Below, one piece after another: positions 9,522 through 18,138 of a stretch of DNA of 64,000 nt. Location: the NCBI GenBank assembly GCA_023426245.1, contig JAFABB010000017.1, positions 145,674-209,673 on the forward strand, written 5' to 3'. A program made the position numbers and the translations under genes. The notes below the pieces were generated by a model. That model ran no database searches and had not been told where the DNA came from. It saw only the letters and a program-made list of their open reading frames with translations. How positions within the stretch are numbered: the first letter of the stretch is position 1; each line of letters starts with the position of its first letter. This DNA is from Bacillota bacterium (GTDB lineage Bacteria > Bacillota > UBA4882 > UBA8346).

Positions 9522-10430
9522 CTACATTTTGATCTTTGTCGGCCATAACGAATGCATCCAAAGCCATTGTTCCGGATATTTTTGCACGACTTCTTGAATA
9601 AGATTCATAAATATTGTCGTTGCATCAAACAAATCCTGCTTAATATTGCCCGTCCTCGGAAGATTAATTTCTTCAGAAATGTGAACGGTATAATGTCTTG
9701 GATAATCTTCAATGATATAGGAAAAAAATGCCGGAGTACCGGTTTTAATCGAAAATTCGGCTGCTCCCGGAGGAATCGATGCTTCCCGCCCAAAAACCTT
9801 AACCATAATTCCTTTCCTACGCGCATCCTGGTCGATTAAAAACGGCACGATTTCATTTCGCCGGAAAGCTGCTATGATAGGCCGCAAAAAACCATGATTT
9901 GGAATTACCTTTATTCCTACGGATTGCCGTTTCTTTTGAACAAAGTCATCAAAAAAAGAATTTTCCTGGATCTTAACCAACGGGCTTAAAGGATAGCCCA
10001 GGAGTGACAAATAGATCCCCAAAAGTTCCCAATTGCCAATATGACCGGTGACCATCACAGCGCCCTTTTTTTGAGCCAAGATCTTTTTTAAATTATCTTC
10101 TCCTTCAATAGTAATAAATTCTTTCAACTTTTCAGGAGCCAGCGAATGATAATAAAAAAATTCGCCGCCCACAAGCCCCAAATGCTCCCAGGATTTTTGC
10201 GCCAAATGGTAATCATCTAAAGAGCTTGCTAAAAAACCACATTCCCTTGCGCAACGGATGTTTTCTATCGTTAATAAGCGTCTCGCTTTTAATAGTTTAA
10301 ATGCTAGTATACTTATTCGCTTCCAAATTTGCCTGCTAAAAGAAACCGGCGAAATTTTAGCAAATATCAAAAACATTTTAAACAAACAAATTTGAAGCCA
10401 ATAAATGAATCTCGAATGTTTTTTTGCCAA
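9522..10430 (-). CDS. LpxL/HtrB-family lipid A acyltransferase
   Basis: 302 residues. N-terminal membrane anchor (about residues 10-30), then the catalytic H-x4-E motif GHIGNWE with His130 and Glu135, as in LpxL/LpxM and related acyltransferases. The following VKIQENSFFDDFVQKKRQ and VIPNHGF blocks and the late PEQWLWMHSLWP motif (typical ending QWxWxHxRW of this family) agree. Family members move an acyl chain from acyl-ACP onto Kdo2-lipid IVA. Neighbouring waaA makes that acceptor, so a lipid A role is likely; a phosphatidylinositol mannoside-type acceptor is the alternative in other lineages but does not fit this context. It lies about 115 bases from waaA, on the same strand. Confidence 0.9.
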   Translation of the reverse strand: MAKKHSRFIYWLQICLFKMFLIFAKISPVSFSRQIWKRISILAFKLLKARRLLTIENIRCARECGFLASSLDDYHLAQKSWEHLGLVGGEFFYYHSLAPEKLKEFITIEGEDNLKKILAQKKGAVMVTGHIGNWELLGIYLSLLGYPLSPLVKIQENSFFDDFVQKKRQSVGIKVIPNHGFLRPIIAAFRRNEIVPFLIDQDARRKGIMVKVFGREASIPPGAAEFSIKTGTPAFFSYIIEDYPRHYTVHISEEINLPRTGNIKQDLFDATTIFMNLIQEVVQKYPEQWLWMHSLWPTKIKM

Positions 10431-10473
10431 TACCCATTCCTCGCTTCTTGATTACTTATCTCTCATTACAACT

Positions 10474-10965
10474 TCAATAACTTAAAGGTGTTTCATTTTT
10501 AACAAGAAGAGCCACCGCCAAGGCGGCGATCCCTTCTCCACGTCCGGAAAAACCAAGGCCTTCAGTTGTTGTTGCTTTAACATTGATGCTTGCATTTTGC
10601 ATATCCATAACATCCGCCAACTTTTCCCTCATCAAAGGAATATAACCTGCTAATTTTGGTTTTTGAGCAATAATCGTGGCATCAATATTCATAATTCGGT
10701 ATCCGGCTTTTCCGACCATTTCAAGAACAGATTGTAATAGTTTTACACTATCGGCATCCTTAAAGCTCGGATCGGTATCCGGAAAATGCCGTCCAATATC
10801 GCCTGCTCCAATAGCCCCCAACAAGGCATCCATAATAGCATGAATCAGTACATCGGCATCCGAATGCCCTAATAACCCGAATTCATAAGGTATAGTAACT
10901 CCTCCCAAGACCAGCCTCCGATTGGGAACGAGTCTATGAACATCAAATCCCTGACCGATTCGCAC
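10474..10965 (-). CDS. ispF: 2-C-methyl-D-erythritol 2,4-cyclodiphosphate synthase
   Basis: Fifth enzyme of the MEP isoprenoid pathway; it cyclises CDP-methylerythritol phosphate and releases CMP. 163 residues, the normal size. Metal ligands are visible: Asp8 and His10 in GQGFDVHRL and His42 in GHSDADVLIHAIMDA. GDIGRHFPDTDP and ATTTEGLGFSGRGEGIAA are further signatures. It starts at a GTG with AGGAGGCG seven bases upstream, and this start lies 23 bases inside the end of ispD, so the two are translationally coupled. The active enzyme is a trimer in the cytoplasm. Confidence 0.97.
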   Translation of the reverse strand: MRIGQGFDVHRLVPNRRLVLGGVTIPYEFGLLGHSDADVLIHAIMDALLGAIGAGDIGRHFPDTDPSFKDADSVKLLQSVLEMVGKAGYRIMNIDATIIAQKPKLAGYIPLMREKLADVMDMQNASINVKATTTEGLGFSGRGEGIAALAVALLVKNETPLSY

Positions 10966-11680
10966 GCTTACGCCTCCTGAGAATTGTTTCTGCCATTATT
11001 AAATCTTCCGGGGTTGTAATTTTAAAATTTTCATACGAGCCTTCAACCAGCTTAACCGGATACCCACAATATTCGACTATCGAACAATCATCCGTAAATT
11101 TACGATTGAGTTTTGAAACTTGTTTATAGCATGCGCTCAACAAATTGAAATCAAACACCTGGGGTGTCTGAACCGCAAATAAAGTTGAACGGTCTAAAGT
11201 TTTCACAACAAAACCTTCAGCGTTAATCTGTTTAATCGTATCCTTGACCGGAACAGCTATTCCCACAGAATTATAGATCAAACATTGTTCAATAGCAATA
11301 TGGATTACTTCGGAAGTAACAAGTGCCCTAGCGGCATCATGGACTAATACCAACGGTTTGGAGTTTGGCCGCCAAGACCAATGCTCTAAAAAGGCCAGAC
11401 AGTTTCCAACAGAATCTTGACGCTCCGTTCCACCTGTCACGAAAGAAAATCTGGTGGAATCCGGTTCAATATTTCGGATGAAATGACTGATTCTCTCAAC
11501 TTCATCCGGGTTAATAGCAAATATGACATGACTTATCGCCTCAAGCTCTTGAAACAACCGTGCAATATGCTCCAGGATGCTTTGACCGTCCAAATCCAAC
11601 CAGATTTTATTTTCTCCGGCATGCATCCTTTGACCGGTACCTGCCGCGGGAATAATAGCGACAACTTGATAGTTTTCCAT
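10943..11680 (-). CDS. ispD: 2-C-methyl-D-erythritol 4-phosphate cytidylyltransferase
   Basis: Third MEP-pathway enzyme: couples CTP to methylerythritol phosphate. About 245 residues from ATG 11680, chosen because AAAGGGTG lies just upstream; the frame is open further up without a ribosome site. Nucleotide-binding loop IIPAAGTGQRM at the N-terminus with a Lys (K25) shortly after, LVHDAARALVT and VKDTIKQI in the middle, TPQVFDF and FTDDCSIVEYCG later; all match IspD. It overlaps ispF by 23 bases. An intrinsic terminator at 11733-11760 separates it from yacL upstream, so it must be transcribed from a start in the short gap or by readthrough. Confidence 0.96.
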   Translation of the reverse strand: MENYQVVAIIPAAGTGQRMHAGENKIWLDLDGQSILEHIARLFQELEAISHVIFAINPDEVERISHFIRNIEPDSTRFSFVTGGTERQDSVGNCLAFLEHWSWRPNSKPLVLVHDAARALVTSEVIHIAIEQCLIYNSVGIAVPVKDTIKQINAEGFVVKTLDRSTLFAVQTPQVFDFNLLSACYKQVSKLNRKFTDDCSIVEYCGYPVKLVEGSYENFKITTPEDLIMAETILRRRKRANRSGI

Positions 11681-11732
11681 TTTTTCACCCTTTATTAAAT
11701 TCCAGTTTGGATAACAACAATCCTGCAAAACT

Positions 11733-11760
11733 CCATAAAAAAAGTGCCTTTCGGCACTTT
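11733..11760 (-). terminator. Intrinsic terminator after the PIN/TRAM gene
   Basis: On the minus strand the sequence is an eight-pair perfect stem AAAGTGCC/GGCACTTT with a GAAA tetraloop followed by a run of T. Its first base is the T of the stop codon of the PIN/TRAM gene, so the stop codon is partly built into the hairpin. Confidence 0.85.
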
Positions 11761-12812
11761 TATGAGCTTTCTTTTACTGCTAAATATTTAGGCTTTGCAA
11801 AAATCATCCTGCCGGCGGAAGTTTGCAGGACACTGGTGACTAAAACCTCCAAATCAATCCCAATAAAATTCTTTCCTCCCTCAACCACAATCATGGTCCC
11901 ATCCTCTAAATAAGCGATACCTTGCCCGGATTCTTTGCCGTCCCTCAAAATTCTCACGTACATTTCTTCACCCGGAAGGACCGCCGGCTTAATGGCGTTG
12001 GATAAATCATTAATATTCAGCACTTGCACTCCATATAATTCAGCTACTTTGTTGAGATTAAAATCATTGGTGACTACTTTCGCTTCGATTTCCTTTGCCA
12101 GCCTCAACAATTTGGTATCTACCTCGGTGAGTTCTTCATAATCCCGATCAAAAATACGAATCGCAATATAATTTTCTTTTTGAATTTTGTTTAGGAGGTC
12201 AAGTCCGCGACGTCCCCGATTTCTACGTAGGGAATCGGGCGAATCGGCTATTTTCTGGAGTTCGTTTAAAACAAAATTCGGAATGATTAATACTCCTTCC
12301 AAGAAGCCTGTTTGGCATAAATCGGCAATCCGGCCGTCAATGATTGCACTTGTATCTAAAATTTTGAACTGATTTTTATTGGAGCCGGTTTTTAAACCGG
12401 ACTGAGCCGTGATATTAAAAAAGAGATAATTCAATTCCTTCATTTTTATTGAAGTAATCCATAAGATAACGTAGAGAAATATCAAGGAAAATAATGAAAT
12501 AACGGTAAAGCGCTCTTTCATCGACATAAAGTCCAAAAATGGCCTGGCAATGATGGTTACTAATGTGATGATCAGCAGTCCGCATATACACCCTAAACCT
12601 TGAATCAATAAAACTTGAGCATTAATTTTTTTTACTGCGTTCACGATTCGGTTGGAAAGCATGATCTGAAACAAGCAACCGAATGCTCCCCCAAAAAGTA
12701 AAACCAGCAAAAAATTCCACCATTTTAAGTAAGGAAAAAGGAATTGAATAATTGTATAACTCAATAAAATTCCAATCGTCACCCAAAATAAAATCCACCC
12801 GCGTTTCGGCAA
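11760..12812 (-). CDS. yacL: PIN/TRAM-domain membrane protein (YacL family)
   Basis: About 350 residues if begun at the TTG at 12812, which has GGGGAGGTACAGGA directly before it; an earlier GTG would add 23 hydrophilic residues. Four N-terminal membrane segments (roughly residues 6-120), then a PIN nuclease domain with ILDTSAIIDGRIADL (first acidic residues), VLNELQKIADS, the basic LRRNRGRRGLDLL, and VVTNDFNLNK with later Asp; then a C-terminal TRAM domain (GKESGQGIAYLEDGTMIVV). In Bacilli and Clostridia this protein usually neighbours ispD/ispF and carD/radA/disA, as here. It is a putative membrane-tethered RNase; its target is unknown. Confidence 0.9.
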   Translation of the reverse strand: MPKRGWILFWVTIGILLSYTIIQFLFPYLKWWNFLLVLLFGGAFGCLFQIMLSNRIVNAVKKINAQVLLIQGLGCICGLLIITLVTIIARPFLDFMSMKERFTVISLFSLIFLYVILWITSIKMKELNYLFFNITAQSGLKTGSNKNQFKILDTSAIIDGRIADLCQTGFLEGVLIIPNFVLNELQKIADSPDSLRRNRGRRGLDLLNKIQKENYIAIRIFDRDYEELTEVDTKLLRLAKEIEAKVVTNDFNLNKVAELYGVQVLNINDLSNAIKPAVLPGEEMYVRILRDGKESGQGIAYLEDGTMIVVEGGKNFIGIDLEVLVTSVLQTSAGRMIFAKPKYLAVKESS

Positions 12813-12987
12813 TCCTGTACCTCCCCTTTTAATATTATTGCCTTCAGCAATTTCCGCGCCTCCTTTTTCAGGCTTTATCACCGCGTCAATCCTGCAACAT
12901 TTTTTCTTATTATGATTGCCACGGCAATCTCACTACACCTTTTCTCAGTATTATTGCCGAATTATGGTAAAGTTATCCTCATCCTTT

Positions 12988-13032
12988 ATAAAAATAAAAA
13001 AGAGCTGTCCCGCTTTGTAGGGCAACTCTTTG
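12988..13032 (-). terminator. Intrinsic terminator after carD
   Basis: Minus-strand reading gives the stem AGAGTTGCCC paired with GGGACAGCTCT (a bulge and wobble), then TTTTTTATTTTT. It stands about 20 bases after the carD stop, so carD is transcribed separately from the PIN/TRAM gene. Confidence 0.75.
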
Positions 13033-13053
13033 AAAATTTTGTACTCTATGCGA

Positions 13054-13530
13054 TCAGCTTAAATAACCTTCCAAAATCTCTACCATGTTATTTTCAGCTA
13101 CATTTTTGGCTAAAACTAGTTCACTTAAAAGGATCCTTCTGGCATTTTCGAGCATCTTCTTTTCGCCGGTTGAAAGTCCCTTTTGCCGGTCCCTGGTTGA
13201 TAAATTACGGACAACCTCGGCCACCTCAAAAATGCTCCCGCTCTTTATTTTCTCCAGATTAGCCCGGTAACGATGGTTCCAATTCATCGGCATATTCGAA
13301 GATTCACCTTTTAAGACTTCAAAGACCTTTAAAACATCGTCCTCTTCGATAACCTGTCTTAGACCAACTTCTTTGACTTTATTCATCGGCACCATTGCTT
13401 TCATTTCGCCCATCGGTAACTTTATTATATAATACTGTAGTTTTTCACCAGATATTTCTTTTTCCTCAATATCTTCAATGACTCCAGCCCCATGCATTGG
13501 GTAAACTACTTTATCACCGATGTTAAACAT
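13054..13530 (-). CDS. CarD/CdnL-family RNA polymerase-binding regulator
   Basis: 158 residues. The N-terminal RNA-polymerase interaction domain (about 1-60) shows MFNIGDKVVYPMHGAGVIEDIEE and YYIIKLPMGEMKAMVPM. The C-terminal helical domain (about 70-158) contains a WNHRYRANLEK stretch with the conserved Trp that contacts the upstream edge of the promoter bubble in CarD. CarD proteins stabilise open promoter complexes, mainly at rRNA and housekeeping promoters. It is a single gene: a terminator follows it, and structured intergenic DNA lies upstream. Length and motifs fit the Bacillota CarD group well. Confidence 0.93.
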   Translation of the reverse strand: MFNIGDKVVYPMHGAGVIEDIEEKEISGEKLQYYIIKLPMGEMKAMVPMNKVKEVGLRQVIEEDDVLKVFEVLKGESSNMPMNWNHRYRANLEKIKSGSIFEVAEVVRNLSTRDRQKGLSTGEKKMLENARRILLSELVLAKNVAENNMVEILEGYLS

Positions 13531-13663
13531 TATTTTCCTCCCAAAAAAAATTACATCTTTATTGTACCTCTCTGGTCCGATAATGTCAAGGTATACTATT
13601 TTAACAGGTTTTAAAATTTATGTCAATATTTTTTCATTTCGGTAACATAAATAATGCTTACCT

Positions 13664-13711
13664 AGTAAAACGTTCTCTATATAACTACTCAATGTTTGTG
13701 AACGTTTTACT
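13664..13711. repeat. Perfect 12-bp inverted repeat with 24-base loop
   Basis: AGTAAAACGTTC at 13664-13675 is exactly matched by GAACGTTTTACT at 13700-13711. It lies between the divergent carD 5' end and the permease 3' end. It has no T run, so it is not an ordinary terminator. The arm AACGTTTTACT recurs once more at about 57144 upstream of the hicB-like gene, which hints at a protein-binding half-site. Confidence 0.6.
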
Positions 13712-13716
13712 TAAGC

Positions 13717-13767
13717 AGAGCGTATCTAGCCCATTTTTCTAATTGCCGTTTATTGACGATACGCTCT
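13717..13767. repeat. Perfect 10-bp inverted repeat with 31-base loop at permease stop codon
   Basis: AGAGCGTATC at 13717-13726 matches GATACGCTCT at 13758-13767, and the right arm includes part of the stop codon of the permease-propeller gene. With the repeat just before it (13664-13711) it makes two consecutive long-loop hairpins in an otherwise empty 235-base gap. Confidence 0.6.
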
Positions 13768-15424
13768 ACTCGTCCTCTTCATTTTCGCCATCATGATGAT
13801 GGTGGTTTTCTTCCACCTTTCGATAGGTCGCTTCATAACCGAAAGATCCGTCGAATCTTTGATAGATTAAGGCACTAAAATCATCATTCATAAGAATCGG
13901 GCCATTCGATTTCAACCGGAAATCGTCTTTTTCCTGGATTAAGACTATCTTTTGGTTCTTTAAATCAAGGGCAAAAATGCGTAAAGCCTGATTAAAAACT
14001 TGACCGATTACCAACAAATCAGCCTTTCGACTCAATTTCAAGGAAGGATGAACAATCCCAAAAAGTTGGGGTTGGGCATTATCCTCAAATAAACAACCCT
14101 CTATTTTTTTAGTTTTTAAATCCAGGCATTCCAGCTCCCGGCTATAGTTCAACATATAGACCCGGTTTCGTGATGAATCCCAGGCTAAGCCGGCCAAAAA
14201 ACGAGGAGATGTCAGCAATTGGGTTTTCTTGCCATTACCGAGGTTTAATAAAAATAATTGACTCCAGCCGTTTTTTCCGATTATATGGGCATAAATGATT
14301 TTCTTACCATCTTCAGACCAGGTTGGAAGATCTCCCCTACCGAATTTCTTCGTTTTTCGGGTCCTGATATCATATAACCGCAACCGGCCGTTTTCCGAAA
14401 AAATAACGGTTTTTCCGTCAGGTGAAAAACTGGGTCTACTGAGGTTAATACCCTTATAAATCGTCCTCGGTTTCTTCCCCAGCCGGGTAAGGGTTAACCG
14501 GTAAAGCATCGGATGGGTTCTAAATAAAGATTGCTCTCTCCTCTCATCCGGCCCGGCCAAAACAATCCCGCTTTGGGCGCACCAGTCTCCCGACTGGACG
14601 CCTTGATCCGGCCAAAGTGGCGGAGCCAATATCTTTTGAGCGCCCAAAATCAAAAGAAAAGTTCCCAGCCAGATTCCTGCTAAACACCAGGCAGGCTTGA
14701 AGCTCCACAGCCTGATCCGGCTGCGTAAATACCAAATGACCCCCACAAGCGGAGTTGCCAAACTCAACACGGTTAAATAGAGCGGTAACGTTTTCGCCAA
14801 AAAGTCTTCTAAATATTGGGGAATATCCGGCCAAAAATAATTTGCCGCCACCAATTCAAAAACTTTTCTCCATAAATAGTAGCTCAGGCCGGCGATGAAA
14901 AAAGTCATTACACTGATCATAAACAAGCGTTCCAGACTCTTCTTGATTAAACCCGCCAAAAAACTCATTCCATGAACGATTGCCAGAGTTACATAAAGCC
15001 ATCCGATACCGATTCCTGCCGGCAAAGGGATTATGGATAAACGAAGCACCAAGAAAGCCCGAAACAGAACCAACCAGCCGAACAATACCAGCAAACTCAA
15101 GCCGTACTTTACCATGATCATCCCATAGGGCGAAACCGGGCGGGTCAAAATAAAATCAAGGGTGTTACGTTCCGTTTCATCGCTAAAACATTGCAAGCCG
15201 TAAACGATGGCTAGGATGATTGCCGCCGCAACGAAAGACCAGGTCCAGGATGCTCCCAATTCAAACTGGAATTGATGATGAATTGTTAAGAAACCAATCA
15301 GGAACATCCATAACGGCAAAGGAGCTAAAAATGTAAAACGATTCTTTTTTAACTCCTTGGTGAATAAAAGAAAACCTTGAGCAACGGTTTTCGTTTTCAA
15401 GGGTAAATTGAAAGCCCCAAGCAT
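13766..15424 (-). CDS. ABC-2-type permease fused to a C-terminal beta-propeller (paralogue 2)
   Basis: 552 residues. Residues ~25-265 contain about seven hydrophobic segments, beginning with an ABC-2-like N-terminus and including LDFILTRPVSPYGMIMVKYG, the usual cytoplasmic loop after the second segment. From ~270 to 535 come repeats of propeller type: RPSFSPDGKTVIFSENGRLRLYDI, PTWSEDGKKIIYA, GLAWDSSRNRVYMLN, each a TolB/WD40-like blade. The tail is HHHHDGENEEDE, a possible metal-binding stretch. It follows paralogue 1 with a TAATG stop/start overlap, and the ATPase gene before that, so the three form one transporter. Substrate unknown. If the N-terminus is cytoplasmic, seven segments would place the propeller outside the membrane (inference). 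Confidence 0.8.
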   Translation of the reverse strand: MLGAFNLPLKTKTVAQGFLLFTKELKKNRFTFLAPLPLWMFLIGFLTIHHQFQFELGASWTWSFVAAAIILAIVYGLQCFSDETERNTLDFILTRPVSPYGMIMVKYGLSLLVLFGWLVLFRAFLVLRLSIIPLPAGIGIGWLYVTLAIVHGMSFLAGLIKKSLERLFMISVMTFFIAGLSYYLWRKVFELVAANYFWPDIPQYLEDFLAKTLPLYLTVLSLATPLVGVIWYLRSRIRLWSFKPAWCLAGIWLGTFLLILGAQKILAPPLWPDQGVQSGDWCAQSGIVLAGPDERREQSLFRTHPMLYRLTLTRLGKKPRTIYKGINLSRPSFSPDGKTVIFSENGRLRLYDIRTRKTKKFGRGDLPTWSEDGKKIIYAHIIGKNGWSQLFLLNLGNGKKTQLLTSPRFLAGLAWDSSRNRVYMLNYSRELECLDLKTKKIEGCLFEDNAQPQLFGIVHPSLKLSRKADLLVIGQVFNQALRIFALDLKNQKIVLIQEKDDFRLKSNGPILMNDDFSALIYQRFDGSFGYEATYRKVEENHHHHDGENEEDE

Positions 15425-17046
15425 TATCGACCCTCCCTTGCCGGAATTGGGATCATCCGGTAAATGCCGTTTCCTAACCCGGCTGAGACATCGTTGCCAG
15501 TCGGGGAAATCATTAAATCAAAGTAACGTAAACCTTTTAAAGCCGAAAGATAAGAAACTTTATTGCGCCTGGAATCAAAATCATACAAATAGACATTATA
15601 AGGCCATGGTTTTTTGAAAACGGGATTGAAGCTAAAAACCGCTACCCGGAAAACCGACCGGCCTGCCGGAGGCGGAATGATCTCCTTGAAAAAAATCTTT
15701 TCCGGAAACCGGCGGATGGGCAAATTATATACTTGTATTTGACGAGTCCGGATATTCATTGAAATCAATTGCCAATCTTCATCAACAAACAGAATATTCC
15801 GGTGAACCGAATCCCAAGCCAGAGGATCAATGAAGGAGGCCAAATTTCCCATCGGGGTGACTGTTCCCTGTGGAAAATCAGCCAAAAAGATTTGAAAGTT
15901 AGCTGCTGTCCCCCGCCTTTCCCTGAGCCCTTTTTTAATAATCATCATTTGATGAGCATCAGCCGACCAAAACGGAATCCCACCCGTAAGCCTCTGCCAT
16001 ATTTGCCGGTTGGCAAGGGACAGTACTTTGATCCGGCCATTCTCGGAAAAAGCAATCTTTTTCCCGTCCGGCGCCCAAACGATTTGAGATAATTGGTTAA
16101 CCCCCTGCCGCTCTCCTTGATAAATGATCCGGGGTTTTTCATTTTTACGGGCCAATCCGATCCTGCCTCGGGTATCAACCAGAGCGTACAGATCTCCCAG
16201 AGGTTGGGGGGCGCCTTGGGAAGCTATAAACCATTCTTCGGAAAAAAAGCTCGACCATAAGGATTGAAAAGGATAAATCGCCGGTTGCGAAATTGCAGCG
16301 GCGGACCAACAAACCAAAGGCAGTAAAATGAGAACACCCCAATGAATGATAACCGGTTTTCTTCCCATTTCCCAAAGGGTGTTCTGTAAAAACAATGTAA
16401 CCAGCAACTTCTGAAAACTGAGGATAAGCAGCAACAATCCCAGGGCTGCTAAAAACATTGCCATATAAGCCGCAAACGGATAATCAGTCATCGCCGGATA
16501 GAAATAGAATAAACTCATAAGTTTGAGCCAGCAAAAGAAAAACCAAGCTAAAACCCCTCCACTCAGTACAATTCCAAGCAACAACTTTTTCGCTCCTTTG
16601 ACGAATGCCCCCGTACTGAAACTGGTTGAATATATTAAAATCACCATCACCAAAAACGCACTGCCCCAAAATGATTGAAAATCATCAAAAGCCGGAAATC
16701 TGATCATCCCCGGCAATAAAACCAAAATCCAGGCTATCGTAAATACGCTTAAAATAAGCAACCCGCAAAGATATTTAGCCAGGATGATGCTGGATACCGT
16801 TAATGGCCTGGATAATAAAAAATCCCGGGTACGATAATTTTCTTCCAAATCAAACGCTTGGAAGCCATAAGCCCCGGCAAAAGCTACCGGTATGCAAAAA
16901 GCCAGGATTTGCAGCCAATTTTTCGGGACAAATTCTGCGTATTGCCGATGGATGATCCCTACCGCCAGAAAAATAGCAGATAAGCCATAAATTATGTAGT
17001 TTTGCTTTAGTTCCTTTTGCAACAAGGATCGCGCAGTACTACCCAT
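15424..17046 (-). CDS. ABC-2-type permease fused to a C-terminal beta-propeller (paralogue 1)
   Basis: 540 residues with the same plan as its downstream neighbour: about seven membrane segments over residues 15-265, with TRDFLLSRPLTVSSIILAKY in the first cytoplasmic loop, then a soluble propeller-like part. Blade sequences include VWAPDGKKIAFSENGRIKVLSL, PFWSADAHQMMIIKKG and LAWDSVHRNILFVDEDW. The aligned positions (SENGR-L, PDGK) show common ancestry with the second permease, so a tandem duplication made the pair, which would act as a heterodimer with the ATPase encoded before it. Start ATG overlaps the ATPase stop as TAATG and its own stop overlaps the next start the same way. The transported substrate cannot be told. 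Confidence 0.8.
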   Translation of the reverse strand: MGSTARSLLQKELKQNYIIYGLSAIFLAVGIIHRQYAEFVPKNWLQILAFCIPVAFAGAYGFQAFDLEENYRTRDFLLSRPLTVSSIILAKYLCGLLILSVFTIAWILVLLPGMIRFPAFDDFQSFWGSAFLVMVILIYSTSFSTGAFVKGAKKLLLGIVLSGGVLAWFFFCWLKLMSLFYFYPAMTDYPFAAYMAMFLAALGLLLLILSFQKLLVTLFLQNTLWEMGRKPVIIHWGVLILLPLVCWSAAAISQPAIYPFQSLWSSFFSEEWFIASQGAPQPLGDLYALVDTRGRIGLARKNEKPRIIYQGERQGVNQLSQIVWAPDGKKIAFSENGRIKVLSLANRQIWQRLTGGIPFWSADAHQMMIIKKGLRERRGTAANFQIFLADFPQGTVTPMGNLASFIDPLAWDSVHRNILFVDEDWQLISMNIRTRQIQVYNLPIRRFPEKIFFKEIIPPPAGRSVFRVAVFSFNPVFKKPWPYNVYLYDFDSRRNKVSYLSALKGLRYFDLMISPTGNDVSAGLGNGIYRMIPIPAREGR

Positions 17047-17936
17047 TACAGGTTACCTCCCGCACAATAATAGAGAAAAGCTTCTTGAAGCGAAACCGGA
17101 TGATTCAGAACACTCACGGTTTCCGGTAAATCATCCCCGGCGGCCGCTATCCGGTGGACGGCATCCGCCGGGACCAGCAAAGCTTTTCCCCAATGATCGG
17201 TGACCACCACGGCTTTTTTTTGTAATTCCCGAAACTCCTCAGGGAGTTCATTGCTTACCCTTATTTTTTTTATCCGGCTGCAGACTTCGCCGATCTCGCC
17301 TGCGGCCCGGATCACTCCTTCGTTGACAATGGCTATCTTTTTCGCAACCGATTCGGCATCCGCCAAATTATGGGTGGAGAAGAAAACGGTTCGGCCCTCC
17401 AAGTTAATTTCACGGATGATGACTTGCAGGAACTCATACTGCGCCAAAGGATCCAAACCGCTCATCGGTTCATCCAGTATTAAGAGTTCCGGTTCGGGGG
17501 CTATGGTAAGCAGGAGGGCCAATTTAACCGTTTGCCCCTTCGACAACGTCCCGATCCTCGCTCGCCGGTCCAGATTAAATTGGGCCAGGTACCGCTCGAT
17601 CAAACCGTCATTCCACTGCGAATAGAGTGATTTACAAAACCCGATGATTTCCTCTACTCTCATCCAATGATAAAGTCCCTGTTCTTCCGAGACATATCCG
17701 ATTTTTTGCCTTAACCTGGGTCCCAATTTATAAGGATCCTCGCCGAGGACTCTTACATCACCGCCTGATTTTGGAATAAGCCCCAGTAGCGTTCTGATAA
17801 AAGTGGTTTTACCGGCGCCGTTCGTTCCCAGCAGCGTATAAATTGTCCCGGCCGGAACTTCTAAATCAATTCCTTTTAAAACTTTTTTGGATCCGTAGTT
17901 TTTTTTTAGCTGATAACATTCAATCACCTTATCCAT
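17046..17936 (-). CDS. ABC transporter ATP-binding protein
   Basis: 296 residues, soluble. Walker A GTNGAGKTT (37-45, Lys43), Q-loop in GYVSEEQGLYHWM, signature LSKGQ, Walker B LLILDEPMSGLDP, and the switch His in FFSTHNLADAESV. The C-terminal ~70 residues extend past the nucleotide-binding domain, as in DrrA/NatA-type ATPases that serve ABC-2 permeases. It powers the two permease-propeller proteins encoded directly downstream with overlapping stop/start codons. Start ATG has AAGGAGGGATAAA before it. Transcribed from the divergent region shared with the pilus operon. Export is likelier than import because no binding-protein gene is present and the family is exporter-like. Confidence 0.93.
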   Translation of the reverse strand: MDKVIECYQLKKNYGSKKVLKGIDLEVPAGTIYTLLGTNGAGKTTFIRTLLGLIPKSGGDVRVLGEDPYKLGPRLRQKIGYVSEEQGLYHWMRVEEIIGFCKSLYSQWNDGLIERYLAQFNLDRRARIGTLSKGQTVKLALLLTIAPEPELLILDEPMSGLDPLAQYEFLQVIIREINLEGRTVFFSTHNLADAESVAKKIAIVNEGVIRAAGEIGEVCSRIKKIRVSNELPEEFRELQKKAVVVTDHWGKALLVPADAVHRIAAAGDDLPETVSVLNHPVSLQEAFLYYCAGGNL

Positions 17937-17998
17937 ACATTTTATCCCTCCTTGCCAATAAAGAGTTTCTTTTACATAATTTCAAAATATTACCTAAC

Positions 17999-18018
17999 AA
18001 TTATATCACAATATAATT
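17999..18018. promoter_or_regulatory. Palindrome overlapping an extended -10 for the ABC operon
   Basis: Minus strand 18008-18000 reads TGATATAAT, an extended -10 (TG-n-TATAAT) about 65 bases before the ATPase start; I see no good -35. The same bases form an 8-bp inverted repeat AATTATAT/ATATAATT around CACA, so a repressor bound here would cover the promoter. Confidence 0.4.
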
Positions 18019-18109
18019 AAAAAGAGATATTATTAAATACTTTCTCACTGCACATTAATAATCTAAAATATGATGAATAAAATAAATATCAAAATTTTCA
18101 TGAAACGAT

Positions 18110-18138
18110 TTGACAGATTAGGACTCATTTGGTAAAAT
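18110..18138 (+). promoter_or_regulatory. Sigma-A-type promoter for the type IV pilus operon
   Basis: TTGACA at 18110-18115, 17-base spacer, TAAAAT at 18133-18138. It stands about 130 bases before pilB and is the best consensus promoter in the window. No riboswitch-like fold is evident in the leader. Confidence 0.75.
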
